Shown here one piece after another: positions 5,301 through 11,464 of a stretch of 16,925 bases of DNA. The position numbers and the translations under genes are program-made. The DNA is from Hadesarchaea archaeon. GTDB taxonomy: Archaea > Hadarchaeota > Hadarchaeia > Hadarchaeales > Hadarchaeaceae. Position 1 is the stretch's first letter. Each line of letters begins with the position of its first letter. The notes under the pieces are model-generated. The model was given only the letters and a program-made list of their open reading frames with translations, made no database searches and was not told the DNA's origin. The stretch is taken from assembly GCA_029880065.1 (NCBI GenBank), contig JAOUPD010000013.1, forward strand, positions 1-16,925, read 5' to 3'.

Positions 5301-5558
5301 GAACTCATGGCCCCGATTGGTGACCACCCAGGTCGATGGCGAGTTGGTCTGAACTTTTATTAGTCCACCCTTGACTAGGTCACTTACGTATCGTTTGCAT
5401 CGGTTGAAGTTCAGGTTGGCCCTGTAAACAATGTGGGTTTTGCAAGCCCCATGGTCGATCGCGTTCAGAATATCAGCGTAAATATCGATCAGACCCCTTC
5501 GCTTCACAATACCCTTTTGCCAGTCCCTTTGCCAACCCTTTTGCCAGCCTCCATACAT
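5259..5558 (-). CDS. Winged-helix DNA-binding protein B, copy 2 (up to 99 aa)
   Basis: The paralogue of 4610-4867: KRRGLIDIYADILNAIDHG, then a helix-turn-helix at THIVYRANLNFNRCKRYV and the wing LIKVQTNSPSTWVVTNRG. The start is uncertain. The position equivalent to the copy 1 ATG is no longer a start codon. ATG 5558 gives an N-terminal extension with three WQKG/WQRD repeats encoded by a 12-bp repeat, and no ribosome binding site precedes it. GTG 5507 gives VKRRGLID, matching an inner Met of copy 1. I list the longer form but the short form is about as likely. Fold and overlap with gene A copy 2 are the same as in copy 1. Confidence 0.78.
   Translation of the reverse strand: MYGGWQKGWQRDWQKGIVKRRGLIDIYADILNAIDHGACKTHIVYRANLNFNRCKRYVSDLVKGGLIKVQTNSPSTWVVTNRGHEFLNKHRELRGLLSQ
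5511..5546. repeat. Three 12-bp tandem repeats at the start of winged-helix gene B copy 2
   Basis: The + strand units are ACCCTTTTGCCA (5511-5522), GTCCCTTTGCCA (5523-5534) and ACCCTTTTGCCA (5535-5546). Read on the minus strand they encode W-Q-K/R-G/D repeats. They replace the ribosome binding site and start codon seen in copy 1. Confidence 0.85.
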
Positions 5559-5840
5559 AAAAATTCCCTTTTTGGGATAGAATTTCCTAATTTTTCATAG
5601 GAAAGTCCTTATCTTTTTGGTTCTTTATTCCTTAAATACTTTTCTGTTGCAAGTACAATTTTAGGACAAATTAATGATAATTTTAGTTAAATTTTGTTGA
5701 AATTTTATAAATAGGTCATGAAAACGCATTTTTATTGGGGGGGGCACGCTTTTTACCGAAAACCTCTAAACGAGGGCGAGAGGGTTGCAATCTTGTATTA
5801 AGCCCGTTTTAGCGGCGTTTGGCCCCAAATTAACTCATTA

Positions 5841-6004
5841 ATGTGCAGAAATGATCGCTGGCTCCAGAAACTTACCGAACGGATAGGAGAGGCGATAGGG
5901 TCGGAGAAACACGGGTCACCAGCACATCCGAATTCATCGAGTGCATAAGGAAAGACTTCGACTCGACTATTTGGAAAAATCTTCTAGACGTTAGGCGCAT
6001 ATAG
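5841..6004 (+). pseudogene. Possible degraded coding remnant with a frameshift
   Basis: ATG 5841 opens a 35-residue ORF with protein-like text (RWLQKLTERIGEAIGSEK) that ends at 5948. A second frame that overlaps it reads on with SEFIECIRKDFDSTIWKNLL to a TAG at 6004. Joined by one frameshift near 5905-5915 they give a plausible soluble alpha-helical fragment. It has no recognised family, and chance cannot be excluded. Confidence 0.25.
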
Positions 6005-6029
6005 TTGGTTTAGGATTGATTCAACTTTG

Positions 6030-6131
6030 GCCAATTACTACTAACTTGGCAGCGAAGGAAAATTAATCATAGAAGATGGCCGAAAATAATCGGCAATTCG
6101 TCTCCACCAGAAAAAGTGGACTTCTCGCCGA
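6030..6131 (+). other. Cluster of small hairpins, including two mutually exclusive stems
   Basis: GCCAA/TTGGC can pair at 6030-6050. TCGGC at 6090-6094 can pair either with GCCGA upstream (6079-6083, loop AAATAA) or with GCCGA downstream (6127-6131). The downstream pairing would enclose a third stem TCCAC/GTGGA (6103-6120). Alternative pairing of this type is typical of RNA switches, but the stems are only 5 bp and the nearest nadM TATA box lies downstream of them, so they may not be in the nadM mRNA. Confidence 0.3.
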
Positions 6132-6233
6132 ATAAAAGTTAAACCAAATTTTATTTACTCAACTCTTTACCCTCCATATTTTTAAGCGTCTTCATACGAG
6201 GGGTCATTGAAAGTGATAAAAAGGTGTATCTTA

Positions 6234-6758
6234 ATGCGTGCCATGATTATCGGGCGCTGGCAACCCCCTCATAAAGGACATATCGAAGTTGCTAAGCAGA
6301 TCCTGCGCGAAGTCGACGAATTAATCGTGGGGATAGGGAGCGCGCAGGAGAGCCACACGTTCGAGAACCCCTTCACGGCAGGTGAGCGAGTGCTCATGCT
6401 CACCCGCGCCCTAGCGGAGGCAGGGATAGACCTCTCGCGAGTGCACCTCATTCCCATCCCGGACGTGAACAACAATGCGGTTTGGGTGTCACACGTGATT
6501 TCGCTCTCCCCGCCTTTTGAAATCGTCTACTCGGGCAACCCGCTGGTCAGACGCCTGTTCAAGGAGGCAGGTTTCAAGACAAAGAAACAGCCAATGTTTA
6601 ATCGTAAGGAATACTGGGGGACCGAGATTCGCGATCGGATGATCAAAGGTGGACGGTGGGAGGAACTGGTGCCGAAAGCCGTGGTCAAAGTGATGCGGGA
6701 GATCAAGGCGGTCGAGCGGCTCAAGGATTTGTCAAAGACGGATTACCTGCTTAGATAA
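6234..6758 (+). CDS. nadM: Nicotinamide-nucleotide adenylyltransferase, archaeal NadM type
   Basis: It joins NMN and ATP to give NAD+ and pyrophosphate in the cytoplasm. The 174-residue length fits archaeal NadM (~170). I chose ATG 6234 because MRAMIIGRWQPPHKGH matches the family N-terminus and AAGGTG lies seven bases upstream. A TTG at 6207 would add nine residues. The nucleotidyltransferase HxGH motif is HKGH (13-16). GSAQESHTFENPFTAGER holds the ATP/NMN-binding segment, and SGNPLVRRLF and YWGTEIRDRMI near the C-terminus are family marks (the latter equals the ISGTxIR motif). TATA-like TTTTTAAG near 6180-6187 fits as promoter. It ends 3 bases before the convergent 6762-7733 gene. Confidence 0.93.
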   Translation: MRAMIIGRWQPPHKGHIEVAKQILREVDELIVGIGSAQESHTFENPFTAGERVLMLTRALAEAGIDLSRVHLIPIPDVNNNAVWVSHVISLSPPFEIVYSGNPLVRRLFKEAGFKTKKQPMFNRKEYWGTEIRDRMIKGGRWEELVPKAVVKVMREIKAVERLKDLSKTDYLLR

Positions 6759-6761
6759 AGA

Positions 6762-7733
6762 CTACGAAATAGTTATCCTTAGGAAAGGCGTCTCCATATA
6801 CCCAATTAAAATGCCTCGCAAATGGTAAGTTCCTGGAACGATGGGCGAGTACTTACCTGTGAGCTTCTCATATACCATCTGATTCCAATCCCAAACCCAA
6901 TTGTGGGATTCTCCGGGTTCAAGGCTCAAACTGGTAAATGCTTCAATAAACTCCTTGTCGTCTGACCATGCGCAAACCACTTCGAAATTTTCGTCGTAAA
7001 CAACCAAGTCGAATTGATATCCACTCGAAAAGGTAAAAGTAACGTTTTTCTCACGGAGGTTCTGCACAACGAGTTTTACGTCGATGTTTTCTCCTTGGTT
7101 AAATTCCGTTTTATCTAGACTTATCGTGAGTTTCGCCCCGTTCTCAACCACGCTTGTAATATTTTCCCCTGCATTTCTATCACTTTCAACTTCGGCCTTC
7201 AACCTCAGCTCGATGTAGTAGTGTACTGGAAGACCGAAGACTGAAGGAGATATCTCTCCCCTAATCTCCTCCTCGGGTGCGCATCCGCCCCAAGAAGCAA
7301 TGTAATAATCATCGAACTGGTGGTCCCAAATTATATCGTTTTCGACCTTCACAAGCCTGATGACAACACTGTCGTTCTGGAGTGTAATCTCGTCATCCGC
7401 ATCGGAGTAGCTCAATTTTAGATAGAGATCGTGGACATCTAGCGGGTCACAAAAACCTATGTCAAGTTCAAAAGTGAGATGAACCGTATCGCCTGTTTCG
7501 AAGGAATTGTCGGATATGATGACAGTGTACCCTGCCGTGAACTCGAACCCTCCGTGTGACTCTCCTGCGTCGCTGAAGAACATACTTCCATCTTTAAAGG
7601 TTGTGAAATACTTCTTGCCGTCATCAGAAGTCGATTGAAAAACTACTGTTGCAACGACAATTACCGTTGCGCATACTACTGCAAGTAATCCCAACTTCAT
7701 CCTCACGTTATCAAGCACTGCTTCTCCCATCAT
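6762..7733 (-). CDS. Membrane-anchored surface protein with C-terminal BsuPI-like domain
   Basis: The chosen start is ATG 7733, preceded by GAGGT. A GTG at 7793 would add 20 residues but has no binding site. Residues ~12-32 form one membrane segment (LGLLAVV through TVVF), and the rest is predicted outside the cell. Residues ~50-185 are an unassigned beta-rich domain with CDPLDVHDLYLKLSYSD. Residues ~201-310 fit the BsuPI fold (intracellular proteinase inhibitor family, PF12690): LTISLDKTEFNQGENIDV, SSGYQFDLVVYD, a Trp-rich WVWDWNQ and a GTYHLRGIL strand. In this family the domain often serves as an immunoglobulin-like module, so inhibitor activity should not be assumed. It is co-oriented with the membrane and propeller genes upstream, suggesting one cell-surface cluster. 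Confidence 0.8.
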   Translation of the reverse strand: MMGEAVLDNVRMKLGLLAVVCATVIVVATVVFQSTSDDGKKYFTTFKDGSMFFSDAGESHGGFEFTAGYTVIISDNSFETGDTVHLTFELDIGFCDPLDVHDLYLKLSYSDADDEITLQNDSVVIRLVKVENDIIWDHQFDDYYIASWGGCAPEEEIRGEISPSVFGLPVHYYIELRLKAEVESDRNAGENITSVVENGAKLTISLDKTEFNQGENIDVKLVVQNLREKNVTFTFSSGYQFDLVVYDENFEVVCAWSDDKEFIEAFTSLSLEPGESHNWVWDWNQMVYEKLTGKYSPIVPGTYHLRGILIGYMETPFLRITIS

Positions 7734-7868
7734 TTTGACTACCTCGATTTTTTTCGCTTTCTTTTTAGGGCAAACACTTTGCTGCTTTATCACATAAGAA
7801 GGACGAATACAATCCCCGGTAATTATTGTTATTTGCCCTCACCCCCGCCATCGCTTCGTCTCTCCCTC

Positions 7869-8228
7869 TCACCTCCGCTTCGCGGCCCTGCAAAGTACGA
7901 ACGCGGGGACCGAGATTAACACTATCTCAAGCACTACGAACAAACCTTTCTCTACTACGCTCAACGGTATGACCGCCCCTTGGTAAACTAGCACCAACCC
8001 CAGCACGAGTAGGATAGGCATGAAAGTTACGGTTTTAGACCCTCTGAGGTTGAGTTCGAGGTAGTCGCCCATCAGCGGGAGGTAAGCCAGGACGAACATG
8101 GCGCCAACCACGATGAACACCAAATCTATCGAGTAGATTAAGTGGATCATCCTTGACCCTTCGAGAAGGAGAAACATGCCGATAACGAGCGAGACGATTG
8201 AAGCGTAAGCTTTTGTGGCAAATTTCAT
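7869..8228 (-). CDS. Four-helix integral membrane protein (119 aa)
   Basis: ATG 8228 has GGTGA six bases upstream. Four hydrophobic helices are visible: ~8-25 (ASIVSLVIGMFLLL), ~33-52 (IDLVFIVVGAMFVLAYL), ~69-87 (FMPILLVLGLVLVYQG) and ~92-113 (VVEKGLFVVLEIVLISVPAF). It ends in a basic RAAKRR tail that is probably cytoplasmic. There is no known motif. Its promoter block (8231-8322) is a near copy of the one upstream of the propeller gene, so both are probably under the same control. Gap to the downstream BsuPI-domain gene is 135 bases; co-transcription is possible. Confidence 0.75.
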   Translation of the reverse strand: MKFATKAYASIVSLVIGMFLLLEGSRMIHLIYSIDLVFIVVGAMFVLAYLPLMGDYLELNLRGSKTVTFMPILLVLGLVLVYQGAVIPLSVVEKGLFVVLEIVLISVPAFVLCRAAKRR

Positions 8229-8230
8229 TT

Positions 8231-8322
8231 TGTTTCACCGACTAAACATGGCCAAATGCTGGATTTAAATTAAGTTTCGTAAAAGAAACATAAGTTATTA
8301 AGTTTCGGAAATGATATTTTAT
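8231..8322. promoter_or_regulatory. Duplicated promoter/operator block A
   Basis: This 92-bp block matches 10199-10290 at 78 of 92 positions without a gap. Reading leftward it has a third GAAAC (8302-8306), an inverted repeat GTTTC-N6-GAAAC (8274-8289), a TATA box TTTAAAT (8264-8270) abutting the repeat, and the GGTGA ribosome binding site of the 7869-8228 gene. The block overlaps the stop codon of the propeller gene (8319-8321). The inverted repeat next to the TATA box suggests a repressor or activator site. Confidence 0.75.
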
Positions 8323-10196
8323 CTCTCCTGCCACAATTCTATTTCACTTATCTCGCTCAAATCCTCCAGATTGTTCATTTTTACTGATCTGCCTGAAATG
8401 GTGTAAAGTACGTTATCGATGTAAAGAGATCTTTGAACCGAATAATCATAGGAATAATAACTTCTCCATTCGCTAACGTAATCATCATTGTTGAAATGTG
8501 TTATCCTTCCCTTAAGCACCAACCCGTCATCTAAAGATATATTAAACACGTAGGCGCCCTGCCAGACATATTCCCCATAAGCATCAGGGGGTATTTCTCC
8601 CGGATAACTCTCTTCGTTTATTTCCGCGAGCAAGATGGGCAGCACGAGGAGATTTTGTTGCCTGCTGAACAAAAATGCCTTGTGATCTTGCAAGGCGTAG
8701 GAATCGGTTCCTCTGTCACCTATCATGTATTTCGATATTTCTATTGGGTTTTCTGGGTCGCTCACGTCGAAGAGGGCTATCTTTACGCCTTGATACCACG
8801 CGAAAGATCCCATGTCCACGGCGTCCTTGCCCACGCCAATCAAATGAGTTTCATCGTAGGGGTGCAGATAATCGGAGTATCCCGGTATTTTCAACTCGCC
8901 AAGAACCCTTGGATTGCTTGGATCCTCCAGATCTATCACAAACAGAGGGTCAACTTTTTCGAAAGTTACTAGGTACACCCTACTACCAATGAATCTTGCG
9001 GAATAAATCCGCTCACCAGGAGCTAGCCCCTCCAAACTTCCGACGATGTCGAGATTCCCGTCAAGAACGTAAACGTTGTTCTGGCCCATCCATCCGGTCG
9101 TCGTCGCTATCCTGAAATATCCCTGGTATTCGTCCATGGAAAATTGATTCAAGACTTGCCCCGGAACCTCTCCCTGTGATTTGTACTCGATTGTTCCATC
9201 AGCTATAGATATTTTGTGAATAATTGTTGTTTCCGTCTCCGGGTCGCTTGTTTCGTTTGACCGCTCTATCAGCGGATATACCCAGTAATCTGTGTAGGTT
9301 ACGTAAATGTTGTTTGAGGAAACGAAAATGTTCTGGGTTGCGCCGATGAGGAACGTTTCGCTTGTTACATCTTCCCCATCATCTTGCGCATTTATCGCCA
9401 TTACAGTCGTGAACCCGTACGAATAATCGTGAGTATTTTCAAAATAGTAAATTTCAGTCGCTGGGACTGTTTTGGTATTGCCATTGGAAGAAATGTGGGG
9501 CAGAATTATTTTATTATCATAAAGCGCTGGTGAATTTATTATTACATAAACGTGGCTCCCCACCATTCTCGAATCGAAATATTGACCATCGAAAGAAACA
9601 TCTCTCGTTAGTAAAGGATTCTCCCTATTTGAAACATCGTAAACTTTGACAAAAGCCCAACCCAACATGACAAGTTTGTCTCCATTTATGAACAGCTCGA
9701 TCGGACTCTCGTTAGTCTCTATTTCAGAAAGGATTCTAGCACCTTCGGCGGGGTATGCGTCGATGATGACCACCTTGTTCCCGGAAACGACATAAATGTA
9801 TTTTCCATCGCTTTTCACGATGTCCGCTTCATCGACCCCTTCTACTTGGATATTTGTTGTGGAATAGTCTACCCCAGTTTCGTCGCCACGACCATAACTT
9901 TTGCTTGATGCTGGAAGCGGTATAAAAACATTTCGAAAAACATTTCGATCAAGAAAAGATTCGTAATATACGTAATTGCTAACATTGGTCCTCACAAAAT
10001 ATTCCAGTTCGCCATAAGATGAAAATTTTTTTAGTTGATATCCAGAAATTTGGCCCGGTTCCAGCGTGGCGATGAAAATTGGAGTAGCCAAAGTTACGAG
10101 AGTAGCCGCAATCAGGATAATCGTCACTAACGGCAATTCAGCTCTTTTTTCCTCAACTAAATATCGTCCCCACGCGGGCAAAATTCGGTGTTTCAA
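8319..10196 (-). CDS. Secreted or membrane-anchored beta-propeller protein (COG4880/PF09826 type)
   Basis: The 625-residue protein starts at TTG 10196. The same GGTGAAACAAA string precedes this start and ATG 8228, which supports the rare start codon. Residues ~22-45 form a membrane anchor or uncleaved signal (VTIILIAATLVTLATPIFIA). The propeller starts with the family signature STTNIQVEGVDEADIVKSDG (112-131), followed by blades with repeated strands such as YIYVVSGNKVVIIDA, LFINGDKLVMLGW, ARFIGSRVYLVTFEKVDPL and ALFDVSDPENP, and ends VLYTISGRSVKMNNL. These proteins are exported and their ligands are mostly unknown. Next to it are a BsuPI-domain protein and a divergent membrane-bound regulator. 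Confidence 0.92.
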   Translation of the reverse strand: MKHRILPAWGRYLVEEKRAELPLVTIILIAATLVTLATPIFIATLEPGQISGYQLKKFSSYGELEYFVRTNVSNYVYYESFLDRNVFRNVFIPLPASSKSYGRGDETGVDYSTTNIQVEGVDEADIVKSDGKYIYVVSGNKVVIIDAYPAEGARILSEIETNESPIELFINGDKLVMLGWAFVKVYDVSNRENPLLTRDVSFDGQYFDSRMVGSHVYVIINSPALYDNKIILPHISSNGNTKTVPATEIYYFENTHDYSYGFTTVMAINAQDDGEDVTSETFLIGATQNIFVSSNNIYVTYTDYWVYPLIERSNETSDPETETTIIHKISIADGTIEYKSQGEVPGQVLNQFSMDEYQGYFRIATTTGWMGQNNVYVLDGNLDIVGSLEGLAPGERIYSARFIGSRVYLVTFEKVDPLFVIDLEDPSNPRVLGELKIPGYSDYLHPYDETHLIGVGKDAVDMGSFAWYQGVKIALFDVSDPENPIEISKYMIGDRGTDSYALQDHKAFLFSRQQNLLVLPILLAEINEESYPGEIPPDAYGEYVWQGAYVFNISLDDGLVLKGRITHFNNDDYVSEWRSYYSYDYSVQRSLYIDNVLYTISGRSVKMNNLEDLSEISEIELWQER

Positions 10197-10198
10197 TT

Positions 10199-10290
10199 TG
10201 TTTCACCAATTAAAAATGGTCAAATCTCGAATTTAAATTAAGTTTCATAAAAGAAACATAATTTATTAAGTTTCAAAAACGATACTTTAT
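10199..10290. promoter_or_regulatory. Divergent promoter/operator block B
   Basis: The partner of 8231-8322. It lies between the leftward propeller gene and the rightward regulator. The inverted repeat GTTTC-N6-GAAAC is at 10242-10257, with a further GTTTC at 10270-10274. The leftward TATA box (TTTAAAT, ~10232-10238) is on one side and a rightward TATA-like stretch (ATAATTTATTAAG, ~10258-10270) on the other. A protein bound to the inverted repeat could control both genes. Confidence 0.75.
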
Positions 10291-10302
10291 GCGGTGCCGG
10301 GT

Positions 10303-11052
10303 ATGCGCGGCCGTTTCTTCGGCGTGATGATGGCTTTGGTAGTGCTGGGAGTGGCTACTATAACGTCCTACGTTGTCCTTGACCATTTCTATGGTGAAGG
10401 ATACGTCATCACCTCAACCCAAACTGTAATTATCGAGAACTTTGGACAACAGGTATCCATAGACGATGTACGATATGATGTAGAGAATGCAGAACTTTTT
10501 GCAAACAAGGTGATTCTAAAGTACCGTGGTGGCCGTGCCCCTGATTCGGAAAACAGGCTTCCAGCATCTGAAGGGTTTAGCCCCCCGGTATCTAAGATAA
10601 GCGTGCCGACAAACGCCTATGAACAAGCACAAGCAACCGGGGAACCGGTTACGGTTTCCAGCACGACGACTACTGAGACAAATCCGATCAATGCCTGGCC
10701 AATCGCAACGGGCATCGGTATCGCGATGGGGGTTATGGTCTTTGCTGTTTGGGCGGGGTACCAAGAGATGCGGGGTAGCGCAACATCAACGTTGTTGGAG
10801 CACGGTCTGCACGACATGACAGTAAGAGATGTGGAGATAGTGGGACATATAATGAAGCTGGGAAAGTTTACGATCCCCGAACTCATGAAGTTGATAAAAG
10901 CGTCAAAAATTACTATTTGGCGCACGGTCAAGAAATTGGTTGAGCAAGGGTTGGTACAGTCGACCGAGGAGACGAAACTCGCGGCGAACGGGCTCGGCGG
11001 TAGGGGAAAGCCGAGCCGCATCTACAGGTACGTCGGTAAAACAAAAATTTAG
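10303..11052 (+). CDS. Membrane-anchored winged-helix transcription regulator (249 aa)
   Basis: ATG 10303 has GGTG six bases upstream. GTG 10294 would add three residues. Two membrane segments (residues ~6-27 and ~130-153) flank an extracellular region of ~100 residues that ends in a Thr/Ser-rich stretch (VSSTTTTETNP). The C-terminal cytoplasmic part (~165-245) is a winged helix: VRDVEIVGHIMKLGKFTIPE, recognition helix at KITIWRTVKKLVEQGLV, wing with GGRGKPSRIYRYVG. This layout resembles archaeal membrane-associated regulators of the COG2512 group. It probably senses an outside or membrane signal and acts on the operator between it and the propeller gene. Self-regulation is inferred from the shared operator. 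Confidence 0.85.
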   Translation: MRGRFFGVMMALVVLGVATITSYVVLDHFYGEGYVITSTQTVIIENFGQQVSIDDVRYDVENAELFANKVILKYRGGRAPDSENRLPASEGFSPPVSKISVPTNAYEQAQATGEPVTVSSTTTTETNPINAWPIATGIGIAMGVMVFAVWAGYQEMRGSATSTLLEHGLHDMTVRDVEIVGHIMKLGKFTIPELMKLIKASKITIWRTVKKLVEQGLVQSTEETKLAANGLGGRGKPSRIYRYVGKTKI

Positions 11053-11086
11053 GTATTATCAGTTATCGGCCTGAACACACGTAACA

Positions 11087-11416
11087 TCAATTTCCTCGAC
11101 AATGGCGTACAGGACTTGGTAGTTTTGTAAGAAAATTTTGGGGATCGACTTTTCCATTTTTAATCATGACCCCCTCCATTAAGAGCAGTTTCGCCTTCTT
11201 CCTTTCACCGAATTTGTAACCTCCAATTTTACCATCCGACCTAACCACGCGATGACAAGGAATTATTACTGGATTAGGGTTTCTCGCCAAAGCATTTCCC
11301 ACCGCCCTGCATGCACGGGGTCTGCCTATGGCTAGGGCTAGCTCCTTGTAAGTCGTCACCTTACCTCTTGGGACCATCGAGACCAACTTCAGGACGCGGG
11401 ATTGAAATTCTGACAT
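11087..11416 (-). CDS. ogt: O6-alkylguanine-DNA alkyltransferase (short MGMT/Ogt type)
   Basis: It repairs O6-alkylguanine by moving the alkyl group to its own cysteine. The 109-residue form has only the C-terminal DNA-binding and active-site domain: FQSRVLKLVSMVPRGKVTTY (helix entry), helix-turn-helix with the Arg finger in RACRAVGNALARNP, and the active site PCHRVV with Cys54. Because the Cys is present it should be a true transferase and not an alkyltransferase-like protein (in which Trp replaces Cys). The N-terminal domain of long family members is absent, which is common in archaea. A TATA box 21-30 bases before the ATG and the lack of a binding site suggest a leaderless mRNA. Confidence 0.92.
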   Translation of the reverse strand: MSEFQSRVLKLVSMVPRGKVTTYKELALAIGRPRACRAVGNALARNPNPVIIPCHRVVRSDGKIGGYKFGERKKAKLLLMEGVMIKNGKVDPQNFLTKLPSPVRHCRGN

Positions 11417-11436
11417 CGAACAATTATCATTTTCAA

Positions 11437-11446
11437 TTCTTATATT
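11437..11446. promoter_or_regulatory. Possibly shared TATA box between ogt and rtcA
   Basis: The near-symmetric stretch TTCTTATATT lies about 25 bases from ATG 11416 on the left and about 24 bases from ATG 11465 on the right. Only 48 bases separate the two start codons, so one AT-rich box may serve both directions, with leaderless starts. Confidence 0.45.
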
Positions 11447-11464
11447 TGGAGGACCTAACTTCTG

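Larger units (their letters stand above)
4933..5583. repeat. Tandem duplication, copy 2
   Basis: This is the second copy of the ~650-bp unit, with the same gene order, the same motif site and the same 42-bp convergent overlap. It differs at its right end, where the ribosome binding site and start of gene B have been remodelled by a 12-bp tandem repeat (5511-5546). The end point is approximate. Confidence 0.85.
5559..6233. other. Long intergenic region without a convincing gene
   Basis: About 675 bases lack a long ORF. Visible elements are a strong TATA-like box on the + strand (TTTTATAAAT, about 5703-5712), a run of eight G (5737-5744), a small hairpin CCTCT/AGAGG (5763-5783), a possible broken coding remnant (5841-6004), hairpins near 6030-6131, and TATA-like boxes before nadM (near 6151-6160 and 6177-6188). 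The TATA box followed by structured sequence leaves room for an untranslated RNA, but I recognise no known RNA family. Confidence 0.6.

Noticed and set aside
4282..5583. Tandem 650-bp repeat as an insertion sequence or integron cassette
   Set aside because: No transposase, terminal inverted repeats or target-site duplications are visible. It is a simple gene-pair duplication.
5737..5744. Run of eight G as a quadruplex or slippage-control site
   Set aside because: It is a single run without the other G-tracts required for a quadruplex, and it lies outside any gene.
8231..10290. Spaced repeat blocks that might suggest a CRISPR or transposon end
   Set aside because: There are only two copies, about 2 kb apart, each in front of a start codon in the same direction, and no transposase or spacer pattern. 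They are promoter duplicates.
10617..11021. A 134-codon minus-strand ORF opposite the membrane-bound regulator
   Set aside because: The + strand gene has clear membrane and winged-helix features; this is its antisense shadow.
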